64,000 nt of DNA from Ideonella alba. GTDB lineage: Bacteria > Pseudomonadota > Gammaproteobacteria > Burkholderiales > Burkholderiaceae_C. The DNA is taken from positions 186,001 through 250,000 of the forward strand of contig NZ_JAGQDF010000006.1 in the NCBI RefSeq assembly GCF_018069875.1, in the 5' to 3' direction. Every line of letters begins with the position of its first letter. Position 1 is the first letter of the stretch. Made by a program: the position numbers and the translations under genes. Shown in pieces: positions 27,195 to 36,755 of the stretch. The notes beneath the pieces are model-generated. The model made no database searches and had not been told where the DNA came from. It worked only from the letters and a program-made list of their open reading frames with translations.

Positions 27195-28388
27195 ATGGAC
27201 CTCAATTTCACGCCCGAAGAACTGGGCTTTCGGCAGATGGTGCGCGACTGGGTGGCCACCCACCTGCCCGACGACATCCGCCACAAGGTGCTCAATGCGC
27301 TGCGCCTGTCCAAGGACGACATGCAGCGCTGGGCCCGCATCCTGGGCGCCCAGGGCTGGCTGGGCTACGGCTGGCCCAAGCAGTTCGGCGGCCCCGGCTG
27401 GAACGCGGTGCAGAAGCACCTGTTCGAAGAGGAATGCGCGCTGGCCGGCGCGCCGCGCATCGTGCCCTTCGGGCCGGTGATGGTGGCGCCGGTGATCATG
27501 GCCTTCGGCTCGCCCGAGCAGCAGCAGCGCTTCCTGCCCGGCATCGCCAGCGGCGACGTCTGGTGGAGCCAGGGCTACTCCGAGCCGGGCTCGGGCTCGG
27601 ACCTCGCGTCGGTGAAGACGCGGGCCGAACGTGTCCATGACAACAGCGGGGACCACTACCTGGTCAACGGCCAGAAGACCTGGACCACGCTGGGCCAGCA
27701 TGGCGACTGGATCTTCTGCCTGGTGCGCACCAGCAACGAAGGCAAGCCGCAGACCGGCATCAGCTTCCTGCTGGTCGACATGAAGAGCCCGGGCGTGTCG
27801 GTGCGACCGATCATCACGCTCGACGGCGAGCACGAGGTCAACGAGGTCTTCTTCGACAACGTGAAGGTGCCCGCCGAGAACCTGATCGGCGAGGAGAACA
27901 AGGGCTGGACCTACGCCAAGCACCTGCTGGCGCATGAGCGCACCAACATCGCCGACGTCAACCGCGCCAAGCGCGAGCTGGAGCGGCTCAAGCGCATCGC
28001 GAAGGCCGAGGGTGTCTACGAGGATGTGCGTCTGCGCGACCAGATCGCGTTGCTGGAGGTCGACATCGTGGCGCTGGAGATGCTGGTGCTGCGGGTGCTG
28101 TCGGCCGAGAAGAGCGGCAAGCAGAGCCTGGACATCGCCGGCCTGCTGAAGATCCGCGGCAGCGAGATCCAGCAGCGCTACACCGAGCTGATGATGCTGG
28201 CCGCCGGCCCCTACAGCCTGCCCTTCATCCACGAGGCGATGGAGGCCGGCTGGCAGGGCGACCACGTCGGCGCCGCCCACTGCGCGCCGCTGGCCAGCGT
28301 CTACTTCAACACCCGCAAGACGACGATCTACGGCGGCAGCAACGAAGTGCAGCGCAACATCGTCTCGCAAACGGTTCTGGGAGCCTGA
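27195..28388 (+). CDS. Acyl-CoA dehydrogenase, PimC-like large subunit
   Basis: 397 residues, flavin-dependent acyl-CoA dehydrogenase. Seen: WWSQGYSEPGSGSDLASVKT (FAD/acyl contacts) near 121; NGQKTWTT; LIGEENKGWTYAKHLLAHER near 230, closely like pimeloyl-CoA dehydrogenase large subunits; and TIYGGSNEVQRNIVSQ at the C-terminus. GGAG precedes the ATG. The following gene begins one base after its stop, and such adjacent unlike pairs form heteromeric enzymes (PimC/PimD type), probably oxidising dicarboxyl or long acyl-CoA esters. Confidence 0.88.
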   Translation: MDLNFTPEELGFRQMVRDWVATHLPDDIRHKVLNALRLSKDDMQRWARILGAQGWLGYGWPKQFGGPGWNAVQKHLFEEECALAGAPRIVPFGPVMVAPVIMAFGSPEQQQRFLPGIASGDVWWSQGYSEPGSGSDLASVKTRAERVHDNSGDHYLVNGQKTWTTLGQHGDWIFCLVRTSNEGKPQTGISFLLVDMKSPGVSVRPIITLDGEHEVNEVFFDNVKVPAENLIGEENKGWTYAKHLLAHERTNIADVNRAKRELERLKRIAKAEGVYEDVRLRDQIALLEVDIVALEMLVLRVLSAEKSGKQSLDIAGLLKIRGSEIQQRYTELMMLAAGPYSLPFIHEAMEAGWQGDHVGAAHCAPLASVYFNTRKTTIYGGSNEVQRNIVSQTVLGA

Positions 28389-28389
28389 C

Positions 28390-29523
28390 ATGGATTTCGA
28401 CTTCACCGACGACCAGAACGCGCTGCGCGAGGCCGTGGCCCGCTGGGTGGACAAGGGCTTCTCGTTCGATCGCCGCCACGCGCTGGCCAAGGCGGGTGGC
28501 GCGACGCGCGCGGTCTACGCCGAACTGGCCGAGCTGGGCCTGACCGGTCTGGCCGTGCCGGAAGCGATGGGCGGCATGGGCTTCGGCCCGGTCGAGGCGA
28601 TGGTGGTGATGGAAGAGCTGGGCCGTGGTCTGGTCAACGCGCCGCTGGTGCACGGCGCGCTGGTGGCGCCGGCCCTGCTGTCCGCCGCCCCCGAGGCGCT
28701 GCAAGCCGACTGGCTGCCGCGCGTCGCCGACGGCTCGGCGCTGGTGGTGCTGGCGCACCAGGAGCGCGCCGCGCGCTACCAGTTGCAGCGCGTGGACACG
28801 CGCGCCAGCCGCCAGGGCGAGGCCTGGATGCTCAGCGGCGCCAAGAGCGTGGTGCCGGCCGGTGACGAGGCCGACGCCTTCATCGTGCCGGCCCGCATCG
28901 CCGGGGGTGCATCCGACGAAACCGGCATCGGCCTGTTCCTGGTCGAACGCGGCGCTGCCGGGCTGGCGGTGCGCGGCTACCCCACGCAGGACGGCGCCCG
29001 CGCCGCCGAGCTGACGCTGAGCAACACCCCCGCCGCGCTGGTCACCGACGATGGCTTCGGTGTGCTGAGCCGGGCGGTGGACATCGGCATCGCCGCGGTC
29101 TGCGCCGAAGGCGTGGGCCTGATGGAGCGCCTGACCGCGCTGACCGTGGAGTACATGAACACGCGCAAGCAGTTCGGCGTGACGCTGGCCAGCTTCCAGG
29201 CGCTGCGCCACCGCATCGCCGACGTGAAGATGCAGCTGGAGCTGGCGCGCTCGATGAGCTACTTCGCCAGCCTCAAGCTGGGCGAGCCTGCCGCGGCACG
29301 GCGCCGCGCGATCAGCCAGGCCAAGGTGCAGATCGGCCAGTCGGCGCGCTTCATCGGTCAGCAGTGCGTGCAGCTGCACGGCGGCATCGGCGTCACCGAC
29401 GAGTACGTGGGCAGCCACTACTTCAAGCGCCTGGCCATGCTGGAGATGCAGTTCGGCGACACCCTCCACCACCTGGGCGAGGTCTCGTCAAGAATGCAGG
29501 ACAGCGCAGGCGTCTTTGCCTGA
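28390..29523 (+). CDS. Acyl-CoA dehydrogenase, PimD-like small subunit
   Basis: 377 residues, partner of the preceding dehydrogenase. It starts MDFDFTDDQNALREAVARWV, with GLAVPEAMGGMGFGPVEAMV near 57 and EYMNTRKQFGVTLASFQALR near 255. Compared with its partner, the central flavin-binding region is poorly conserved (GAKSVVPAGDEADAFIV replaces the usual GxKxWxT block), as expected for a small subunit. The C-terminal QLHGGIGVTDEYVGSHYFK is canonical. Confidence 0.87.
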   Translation: MDFDFTDDQNALREAVARWVDKGFSFDRRHALAKAGGATRAVYAELAELGLTGLAVPEAMGGMGFGPVEAMVVMEELGRGLVNAPLVHGALVAPALLSAAPEALQADWLPRVADGSALVVLAHQERAARYQLQRVDTRASRQGEAWMLSGAKSVVPAGDEADAFIVPARIAGGASDETGIGLFLVERGAAGLAVRGYPTQDGARAAELTLSNTPAALVTDDGFGVLSRAVDIGIAAVCAEGVGLMERLTALTVEYMNTRKQFGVTLASFQALRHRIADVKMQLELARSMSYFASLKLGEPAAARRRAISQAKVQIGQSARFIGQQCVQLHGGIGVTDEYVGSHYFKRLAMLEMQFGDTLHHLGEVSSRMQDSAGVFA

Positions 29524-29530
29524 TCGTTAC

Positions 29531-29570
29531 CGGGCAGGGGCGCCGATTCGCATTAGCATCGGCGCATGCC
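29531..29570. other. Strong hairpin between the dehydrogenase and rsuA genes
   Basis: GCGCCGAT (29540-29547) and ATCGGCGC (29558-29565) form a perfect 8-bp stem around a 10-base loop, extended by outer CGGGC/GCCCG pairing. There is no following T run, so it may be a non-canonical terminator, an RNA-stabilising structure or an overlapping signal. Confidence 0.45.
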
Positions 29571-29621
29571 CGATCGGCACGCGCCCCTCCCTGCCCTCCG
29601 GCCCGCCTGTGCGAGGCCCGG

Positions 29622-30323
29622 ATGAAACTCGCCCAGATCCTGTTCAGCCAGGGTTTCGGCACCCGGCGCGCCTGTGAAGGCCTGGTCTGGGCTGGCCTGG
29701 TGCGCCACCAGGGCCGGGTGCTGGACGACCCCGCCGAAGACCTGCCTACCGACGCTCTGGTGCTGGAGGTCGAGGGCCGCCCCTGGCCCTTCCACGCCAA
29801 GGCGCTGGTCCTGCTGCACAAGCCGATCGGCTACGAGTGTTCGCAGAAGCCGCGCCATCACCCCAGCGTGATGACCCTGCTTCCGGCGCCGCTGCGCCAG
29901 CGCGGCGTGCAGCCGATCGGCCGGCTCGACGAGGACACCACCGGCCTGCTGCTGCTCACCGACGACGGCGCGCTGATCCATCGGCTGACCTCCCCCAAGC
30001 ACCATGTGCCCAAGGTCTACGAGGTGGCCTGCAAGCACCCGGTGGACGAGGCGATGGTGGCGCGCCTGCTGGCCGGTGTGGTGCTGGACGACGACCCGGC
30101 GCCGGTGCGCGCTGCCGCCTGCGAGGCCAGCGGCAGCCACGCGCTGCGGCTGACGCTGACCGAAGGCAAGTACCACCAGGTCAAGCGCATGGTGGCCGCG
30201 GTGGGCAACCGGGTGGAAGGCCTGCACCGCAGCCGCTTCGGTGGCCAGGTGCTGCCGCCCGAGCTGCCGCCCGGCGGCTGGACCTGGACCGACGCCGCCA
30301 CCGTGCTGGCGCCGGAGCGCTGA
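29622..30323 (+). CDS. rsuA: RsuA-family 16S rRNA pseudouridine synthase
   Basis: 233 residues. The N-terminal S4-like RNA-binding domain (KLAQILFSQGFGTRRACEGL) is followed by a catalytic domain with IGRLDEDTTGLLLLTDDG near 107-124, containing the nucleophilic Asp, and EGKYHQVKRMVAAVGNRVEG near 183. This is the RsuA/RluB/E/F family; a single S4 plus short C-terminus suits RsuA (U516 of 16S rRNA). The ATG at 29622 follows a weak site. The stop TGA is followed directly by the kinase ATG. Confidence 0.88.
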   Translation: MKLAQILFSQGFGTRRACEGLVWAGLVRHQGRVLDDPAEDLPTDALVLEVEGRPWPFHAKALVLLHKPIGYECSQKPRHHPSVMTLLPAPLRQRGVQPIGRLDEDTTGLLLLTDDGALIHRLTSPKHHVPKVYEVACKHPVDEAMVARLLAGVVLDDDPAPVRAAACEASGSHALRLTLTEGKYHQVKRMVAAVGNRVEGLHRSRFGGQVLPPELPPGGWTWTDAATVLAPER

Positions 30324-32120
30324 ATGCTGCAGCCGCCCCGCTTCCAGCCTTCGCAGAGCGTGGCCTCCACCCCGGTGGACACGGCCGAGATCGACCGCCT
30401 GATCGAAGCCGACCGCATCGAGACCCTGTACGCCAACACGCCCCAGGCGCTGGCCGGCGGCGTGCTGTTTGCTGCCCTGCTGGCCTGGGCCTTCCAGCCG
30501 GGCGCCGGCACCTGGCTGGCCGGCGGCTGGCTGCTGGCCAAGACCCTGATCATCGGTCTGCGCGCGCTGGACGCCTGGCTGTACATGCGCTCGCCCGACC
30601 GCCGCGCCCAGCCCCGCGTGTGGCACCACCGCCACCTGGCCGGCGTGGTGGTCGACGGCCTGACCTGGGGCCTGGCCTGGCCGCTGTTCGTGCCCTCGAA
30701 CAACCTGATGCTCGACGGCTCGCTGCTGGCCGGTCTGGTGGGCGTGGCGGCCATCGGCGTCTTCACGCTGACCAGCCACGCCAGCCATGTGGTGCTCTAC
30801 CTCAGCGGCGTGCTGCTGCCCATCGTCGCCCATGAGCTGTGGCAGGACCGCGGTGATGTGACCTGGCTGATGACCGGTGGCATCTTCATCTATTTCGCGG
30901 TGCTGCTGGGCGAGTCGCGCCGGGCCTATGTGCACAAGACCGAACTGCTGCGCCTGCGCTTCGAGAACGCCGCCATCGCCGACGAACGCGAGACCGCGCT
31001 GCGCCGCGTGGAAGAGGCCAGCCGCGCCAAGAGCCGCTTCCTGGCCACCGTCAGCCACGAGCTGCGCACGCCCCTCAACGGCATCATGGGCATGACCGAG
31101 CTGCTGATGGACGCCGAGCCCCAGCCCGCGCGCCGCGAACGGCTGCAGGTGGTGCAGCAGTCGGCCGGCCACCTGCTGACGCTGATCGAGGACCTGCTGG
31201 ACGTCTCACGCATCGAGTTCGGCCGCTTCGAGCTGCACCCGGAGCCGGCCGAGCCGGCGCTGCTGGTGCACGAGGTCACCGGCCTGCTGCAGCCGATCGC
31301 TGCGGCACGTGGCCTACGCCTGCTGTGCAGCATCGAGCCCGGCGTGTCGGCGTGCCTGATGCTCGACGCGCCCCGGGTGCGCCAGGTGCTGCACAACCTG
31401 GTCGGCAATGCGCTCAAGTTCACCGACCAGGGCGAGGTCCGCGTCACACTGAGCCAGCGCGGCGACCAGCTGCAGTTCACCGTCAGCGACAGCGGCCGCG
31501 GCATCGCACCGGCGCTGCTGGAGCGCATCTTCGACCCTTTCGAGCGCGGCGAGGACGGCCGCGCCGCGGGCACCGGCCTGGGCCTGACCATCTCGCGGCA
31601 GCTGGCGCGCGCGATGGGCGGCAACCTGGTCGCCAGCAGCCGCCCCGGCCAGGGCGCGCAGTTCCACTTCACGCTGGACGCACCGCCGGTGGACGGCCAG
31701 ACGCCGGTCGATGTCACCGACCCGCAGGCGCCCAGCCTGCTGCGCGGCGAGGTGCTGCTGGTCGAGGACAACGAGGTCAACGCCCTGGTGGCCCGCGGCA
31801 TGCTGGAGAGCCTGGGCCTGACGGTGCGCGAAGCCCGCGACGGCGTCCAGGCCCTGCAGGCGCTGCAGCAGCAACGGCCCCACCTGGTGCTGATGGACTG
31901 CCAGATGCCGCAGCTCGACGGCTGGGAAGCCACCCGGCGCTGGCGCCAGATCGAGCTGGCCAACCGCCTGCTGCGGGTGCCCGTGGTGGCCCTCACCGCC
32001 AATGCGGTGGCCGGTGACCGCGAGGTCTGCCTGGCCGCCGGCATGGACGACTACCTCTCCAAGCCCTTCACCCGCGAGCGCCTTGCGCTGGTCGTGGCGC
32101 GCCACCTGCGCCGGGGATAA
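30324..32120 (+). CDS. Hybrid sensor histidine kinase with multi-helix membrane sensor
   Basis: 598 residues. About 45 cytoplasmic residues lead to five or six membrane helices (about 45-195), with no large periplasmic domain. Then a short coiled coil, HisKA with His at 245 (SHELRTPLNG), HATPase (VGNALKFTDQG and GTGLGLTIS) and a receiver with Asp at 525 (LVLMDCQMPQLDG). No HPt domain, so it needs an external one. Starts with no gap after rsuA. A membrane-state or quinone/lipid signal would be typical of this design, but that is a guess. Confidence 0.9.
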   Translation: MLQPPRFQPSQSVASTPVDTAEIDRLIEADRIETLYANTPQALAGGVLFAALLAWAFQPGAGTWLAGGWLLAKTLIIGLRALDAWLYMRSPDRRAQPRVWHHRHLAGVVVDGLTWGLAWPLFVPSNNLMLDGSLLAGLVGVAAIGVFTLTSHASHVVLYLSGVLLPIVAHELWQDRGDVTWLMTGGIFIYFAVLLGESRRAYVHKTELLRLRFENAAIADERETALRRVEEASRAKSRFLATVSHELRTPLNGIMGMTELLMDAEPQPARRERLQVVQQSAGHLLTLIEDLLDVSRIEFGRFELHPEPAEPALLVHEVTGLLQPIAAARGLRLLCSIEPGVSACLMLDAPRVRQVLHNLVGNALKFTDQGEVRVTLSQRGDQLQFTVSDSGRGIAPALLERIFDPFERGEDGRAAGTGLGLTISRQLARAMGGNLVASSRPGQGAQFHFTLDAPPVDGQTPVDVTDPQAPSLLRGEVLLVEDNEVNALVARGMLESLGLTVREARDGVQALQALQQQRPHLVLMDCQMPQLDGWEATRRWRQIELANRLLRVPVVALTANAVAGDREVCLAAGMDDYLSKPFTRERLALVVARHLRRG

Positions 32121-32128
32121 TCCGCGGC

Positions 32129-33103
32129 ATGCGAGTCCACCGCGGCCACATCCCTGACCCCGCCGGCGCCGGCTGCGCGCTGACCATCGGCAACTTCGAC
32201 GGCGTGCACCGCGGTCACCAGGCCATGCTGGCCCTGCTCAACAACGAGGCGCGCCACCGCGGCCTGCGCAGCGTGGTGATGAGCTTCGAGCCGCACCCGC
32301 GCGACTGGTTCGCCGCCCGCGCCGGGCAGCCCGAGCTGGCACCGCGGCGCATCGCCACGCTGCGCGACAAGCTGCAGGAGCTGGAGCGCTGCGGCGTTGA
32401 CGAGGTGGTGCTGCTGCGCTTCGACGAAGCGCTGGCCAGCATGCCGCCGCTGGCCTTCATCGAGGACGTGCTGGTGCGCCGCCTGAACACCCGCTACGTG
32501 CTGGTGGGCGACGATTTCCGCTTTGGTGCCAAGCGTGCCGGTGATTACGCGCTGCTGGATGCCGAGGGCAGCCGCCTGGGCTTTGACGTGGCACGGATGA
32601 TGAGCTACGAGGTGCATGGCCTGCGCGTGTCCAGCTCGGCCGTGCGTGAGGCCCTGGCCGCCGGCGACATGACCCGCGCTGCCCGGCTGCTGGGCCGGCC
32701 CTACGCCATCACCGGCCATGTGGTGCATGGCCGCAAGCTGGGCCGCGACCTGGGCTTTCGCACGCTGAACCTGCGCTTCCCCTCGCGGCTGCCGGCGGCC
32801 CAGGGCATCTTCGTCGTGCAGGTGCATGGCCTGGCCGACAAGCCGCTGCCCGGCGTGGCCAGCCTGGGCGTGCGGCCCACGGTGGAGGACGCCGGCCGGG
32901 TGCTGCTGGAAGTGCACTGCCTGGAGTGGCCGGCCGGCGTGGCCATCGATGGCGGCTATGCCCGCATCCTGCAGGTCGACCTGCTGCACAAGCTGCACGA
33001 TGAGCTGCGCTACCCCTCGCTCGAAGCGCTGCAGGCGGGCATTGCCAAGGACGTGGCCGACGCGCGCGACTGGTTCGCCCGCGCCGGCGGCCCCGGGCGG
33101 TAG
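32129..33103 (+). CDS. ribF: Bifunctional riboflavin kinase/FMN adenylyltransferase
   Basis: 324 residues. The FAD synthetase domain begins [20 protein letters not shown] (HxGH-like nucleotidyltransferase motif) with [14 protein letters not shown] near 170. The riboflavin kinase domain begins [20 protein letters not shown] and includes the family PTVE element ([10 protein letters not shown]). It precedes ileS as usual in this order. No ribosome site; GATAAT overlaps the kinase stop and ends 7 bases before the ATG. Confidence 0.95.
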   Translation: MRVHRGHIPDPAGAGCALTIGNFDGVHRGHQAMLALLNNEARHRGLRSVVMSFEPHPRDWFAARAGQPELAPRRIATLRDKLQELERCGVDEVVLLRFDEALASMPPLAFIEDVLVRRLNTRYVLVGDDFRFGAKRAGDYALLDAEGSRLGFDVARMMSYEVHGLRVSSSAVREALAAGDMTRAARLLGRPYAITGHVVHGRKLGRDLGFRTLNLRFPSRLPAAQGIFVVQVHGLADKPLPGVASLGVRPTVEDAGRVLLEVHCLEWPAGVAIDGGYARILQVDLLHKLHDELRYPSLEALQAGIAKDVADARDWFARAGGPGR

Positions 33104-33115
33104 AATCGGGCCACC

Positions 33116-33205
33116 ATGGGCCCGAAGCTCGCCTCCCGCCACCTGCCGTGCGTGCACGCCTGCACGCGCCGCCAGACCACGCGCGACCGAATTCGCCGCG
33201 GCTGA
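33116..33205 (+). CDS. Possible 29-residue leader ORF before ileS
   Basis: ATG at 33116 opens a 29-codon frame ([19 protein letters not shown] then a basic tail) ending at 33205, 101 bp before the ileS ATG. It is preceded by TAGAAT (33101-33106) at promoter -10 distance. It contains no isoleucine run; there is one Ile codon near its end. It could be a chance frame in GC-rich DNA. Reported because the ileS leader is otherwise unexplained. Confidence 0.25.
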   Translation: MGPKLASRHLPCVHACTRRQTTRDRIRRG

Positions 33206-33306
33206 TGCCCTGCGCGTGGCCCGCGGCCGCGCCCTGCCCCGCCGGCGGCCGCCGGTGCCCTCCCCGTTTCCGCCCAGCGCGCGCCCGCCGCGTGCCGCCC
33301 CCCGCC

Positions 33307-36240
33307 ATGAACGACAAGACCTCCCCCAAGCGTGACGCCGACGGCGGCGCCTACCGCGCCACGCTGAACATGCCCGACACCCCGTTCCCGATGCGCGGCG
33401 ACCTGCCCAAGCGCGAACCGGGCTGGGTGGCCGACTGGAACCAGGCTGGCGATGCCGGCGGCCTGTACCAGCGCCTGCGCGTGGCCCGCCGCGGCGCACC
33501 GCTGTTCGTGCTGCACGATGGCCCGCCCTATGCCAACGGCCAGCTGCACATCGGCCATGCGCTGAACAAGGTGCTCAAGGACATGATCGTCAAGTCGCGC
33601 CAGCTGGCCGGCTTCGATGCCCAGTACATCCCCGGCTGGGACTGCCACGGCCTGCCGATCGAGAACGCGATCGAGAAGCTGCACGGCCGCAAGCTCACGC
33701 GTGACGACATGCAGGCCAGGAGCCGGGCCTACGCCACCGAGCAGATCGAGCAGCAGCGCGCCGACTTCAAGCGCCTGGGCGTGCTGGGCGACTGGGAGCG
33801 GCCCTACCGCACGATGGACCCGGCCAACGAGGCCGGGCAGATCCGCGCCTTCAAGCGCGTGATCGAGCGCGGCTTCGTCTACCGCGGCCTCAAGCCGGTC
33901 TACTGGTGCTTCGACTGCGGCAGCTCGCTGGCCGAGTTCGAGATCGAGTACGCCGACAAGCAGAGCGACACGCTGGACGTGGCCTTCGAGGCCGACGACC
34001 CGGCGGCGCTGGCGCGCGCCTTTGGCCTGGCCGCGATGCCGGAGTCCTTGGCTTCGGGCGCCAAGAAGGCCTTCGTGCTGATCTGGACCACCACCGCCTG
34101 GACCATCCCGGCCAACCAGGCGCTCAACGCCCACCCCGAGCTGAGCTACGCGCTGGTCGACACGCCGCGCGGCGTGCTGCTGCTGGCCGAGTCGCTGGTC
34201 GAGGCCTGCCTGCAGCGCTACGGCCTGGAGGGCACGGTCATCGCCACTGCGAAGGGCGAAGCGCTCAAAGGCCTGGTGTTCCGCCACCCGCTGCACGACA
34301 CCGTCACGGCCGATCAGGGCGGCAAGTACAGCTACCGGCGCCTGAGCCCGCTGTACCTGGCCGACTACGTCACCGCCAGCGACGGCACCGGCATCGTCCA
34401 CTCGGCGCCGGCCTATGGCGTGGACGACTTCAACAGCTGCGTGGCCCACGGCCTGGCCTACGACGACATCCTCAACCCGGTGCAGGGCCATGGCGTCTAT
34501 GTGGACGAGCTGCCCTTCTTCGGCGGCGAGCACATCTGGAAGGCCGTGCCGCGCATCCTGGAGGTGCTGGCGCAGAGCGATCGCCTGTTCGCCACCCAGC
34601 GCATCACCCACAGCTACCCGCACTGCTGGCGCCACAAGACGCCGGTGATCTACCGCGCCGCGGCGCAGTGGTTCGTCCGCATGGACGAGGGCGAGGGCGT
34701 GTTCACCAAGGACAAGGCGCCGCGCACGCTGCGCCAGCTGGCGCTGGACGCGATCGACCACACGGCCTTCTACCCCGAGAACGGCAAGGCCCGCCTGCGC
34801 GACATGATCGCCAACCGGCCCGACTGGTGCATCTCGCGCCAGCGCAGCTGGGGCGTGCCGCTGCCCTTCTTCCTGCACCAGGCCACCGGCGAGCTGCACC
34901 CGCGCACGATGGAGATCCTGGACCAGGCCGCCGACATCGTCGAGCGCGGCGGCATCGAGGCCTGGAGCCGCACCACCGCTGAAGAGGTGCTGGGGGCCGA
35001 GGACGCGCAGCACTACGTCAAGAGCACCGACATCCTGGAGGTGTGGTTCGATTCGGGCAGCACCTTCTGGCACGTGCTGCGTGGCAGCCACGCCCAGGCC
35101 TACCCCAACGGCGCCTTCCATGCCCAGGGCCCCGAGGCCGACCTCTACCTGGAAGGCCACGACCAGCACCGCGGCTGGTTCCACAGCTCGCTGCTGCTGG
35201 GCTGCGCCATCTATGACCGCGCGCCCTACAAGGGCCTGCTCACGCACGGCTTTGCCACCGACGGCCAGGGCCGCAAGATGAGCAAGAGCCTGGGCAACAC
35301 CGTGGTGCCGCAGCAGGTGACCGACAAGCTCGGCGCCGAGATCCTGCGCCTGTGGGTGGCCAGCACCGATTACTCGGGCGACCTCAACATCGACGACAAG
35401 ATCCTGGCCCGCGTGGTGGACGGCTACCGCCGCATCCGCAACACGCTGCGCTTCCTGCTGGCGAACACCTCGGATTTCGACCCCGCGGTGGACGCCGTGC
35501 CGCCCGCGCAGTTGCTGGAGATCGACCGCTGGGCGCTGGACCGCGCGGCCGAGCTGCAGGCCGAGATCCTGCGCCACTTCGACATCTACGAGTTCCACCC
35601 GGTGGTGGCCAAGCTGCAGGTCTTCTGCTCCGAGGATCTGGGCGCCTTCTACCTGGACGTGCTGAAGGACCGCCTGTACACCACCGCGCCCAAGAGCCTG
35701 GCGCGGCGCAGCGCACAGACGGCGCTGTGGCAGATCACCCAGGCGATGCTGCGCTGGATGGCGCCGTTCCTGAGCTTCACCGCCGAGGAGGCCTGGCCGG
35801 TGCTGGCCGGCGCGGCCAACCAGGGCTCGATCTTCTTCGAGACCTTCTGGAAGTTCACCACGCCCGACGAGGCGCTGCTGGCCAAGTGGGCGCGCGTCCG
35901 CGCCATCCGCGACGCGGCCAACAAGGAGATCGAGGCGGTGCGCACCGCCGGCCAGGTGGGCGCTTCGCTGCAGGCCACGCTGACCATCACCGCCGGCGCC
36001 GACGACGCCGCGCTGCTGCGCTCGCTGGGCGAGGACCTGAAGTTCGTCACCATCACCTCGGCCGTCACGGTCGTCGATGGTGCTGAACTGGCGATCCGCG
36101 TCACGCCGGCCAGCGCCGCCAAGTGCGAGCGCTGCTGGCACTACCGCGAGGACGTGGGCGCCGACGCTGCGCACCCCACCCTCTGCGGCCGCTGCGTCAG
36201 CAACCTGCACGGCGCGGGCGAAGCCCGCTCGGTGGCCTGA
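33307..36240 (+). CDS. ileS: Isoleucyl-tRNA synthetase
   Basis: 977 residues. Class I signature HIGH in [15 protein letters not shown] near 72 and KMSKS in [10 protein letters not shown] near 658. The WDCHGLPIE block and the CP1 editing domain ([20 protein letters not shown]) are intact. The C-terminal zinc site [12 protein letters not shown]...CGRCVSNLH has four cysteines. The frame stays open to 33148, but the ATG at 33307 gives the usual bacterial N-terminus. The stop overlaps the lspA ATG by one base. Confidence 0.97.
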   Translation: MNDKTSPKRDADGGAYRATLNMPDTPFPMRGDLPKREPGWVADWNQAGDAGGLYQRLRVARRGAPLFVLHDGPPYANGQLHIGHALNKVLKDMIVKSRQLAGFDAQYIPGWDCHGLPIENAIEKLHGRKLTRDDMQARSRAYATEQIEQQRADFKRLGVLGDWERPYRTMDPANEAGQIRAFKRVIERGFVYRGLKPVYWCFDCGSSLAEFEIEYADKQSDTLDVAFEADDPAALARAFGLAAMPESLASGAKKAFVLIWTTTAWTIPANQALNAHPELSYALVDTPRGVLLLAESLVEACLQRYGLEGTVIATAKGEALKGLVFRHPLHDTVTADQGGKYSYRRLSPLYLADYVTASDGTGIVHSAPAYGVDDFNSCVAHGLAYDDILNPVQGHGVYVDELPFFGGEHIWKAVPRILEVLAQSDRLFATQRITHSYPHCWRHKTPVIYRAAAQWFVRMDEGEGVFTKDKAPRTLRQLALDAIDHTAFYPENGKARLRDMIANRPDWCISRQRSWGVPLPFFLHQATGELHPRTMEILDQAADIVERGGIEAWSRTTAEEVLGAEDAQHYVKSTDILEVWFDSGSTFWHVLRGSHAQAYPNGAFHAQGPEADLYLEGHDQHRGWFHSSLLLGCAIYDRAPYKGLLTHGFATDGQGRKMSKSLGNTVVPQQVTDKLGAEILRLWVASTDYSGDLNIDDKILARVVDGYRRIRNTLRFLLANTSDFDPAVDAVPPAQLLEIDRWALDRAAELQAEILRHFDIYEFHPVVAKLQVFCSEDLGAFYLDVLKDRLYTTAPKSLARRSAQTALWQITQAMLRWMAPFLSFTAEEAWPVLAGAANQGSIFFETFWKFTTPDEALLAKWARVRAIRDAANKEIEAVRTAGQVGASLQATLTITAGADDAALLRSLGEDLKFVTITSAVTVVDGAELAIRVTPASAAKCERCWHYREDVGADAAHPTLCGRCVSNLHGAGEARSVA

Positions 36241-36755
36241 TGGCGCGGCGCTCTGCGGGCGGTGGCGCCGGCCTGTTCGGCTGGCTGGGCCTGGCCGGCG
36301 TGGTGCTGCTGCTCGACCAGTTCACCAAGGTGCTGATCGTCGGCAACTTCGCGCTGGGCGAGGTGCACACCGTCACGTCCTTCTTCGATGTGGTGCGGGC
36401 GCACAACCACGGTGCCGCCTTCAGCTTCCTGTCCGACGCGTCAGGCTGGCAGCGCTGGTTCTTCACCGGCCTGGGCACGGTGGCGGCGGTGGTGATCATC
36501 TTCCTGCTGCGCCAGCATGCCGGCCAGACGCTGTTCTGCCTGGCGATCAGCCTGATCCTGGGCGGGGCGGTGGGCAATGTGATCGACCGCCTGTGGCATG
36601 GGTATGTGATCGACTTCCTGCAGTTCCACTGGAGCTGGCTGGCGCCGATGTTCACGCAGGGCTACTTCCCGGCCTTCAACCTGGCCGACAGCGCGATCAC
36701 GCTGGGTGCCGTGCTGCTGGTGCTGGACGAGCTACGGCGCGTGCGGCGCAGCTGA
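36240..36755 (+). CDS. lspA: Lipoprotein signal peptidase
   Basis: 171 residues, four membrane helices. Catalytic [13 protein letters not shown] in [15 protein letters not shown] near 116 and [11 protein letters not shown] near 145; [13 protein letters not shown] is the conserved N-containing loop. Cleaves prolipoproteins, such as the lipoprotein encoded at 54329. The ATG shares its A with the ileS stop. The last 24 bp overlap the 3' end of the opposite-strand kinase gene. Confidence 0.96.
   Translation: MARRSAGGGAGLFGWLGLAGVVLLLDQFTKVLIVGNFALGEVHTVTSFFDVVRAHNHGAAFSFLSDASGWQRWFFTGLGTVAAVVIIFLLRQHAGQTLFCLAISLILGGAVGNVIDRLWHGYVIDFLQFHWSWLAPMFTQGYFPAFNLADSAITLGAVLLVLDELRRVRRS

Noticed and set aside
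33148-33306. Extended ileS N-terminus
   Set aside because: Arg/Pro-rich low-complexity translation not seen in isoleucyl-tRNA synthetases; the ATG at 33307 gives the family start.
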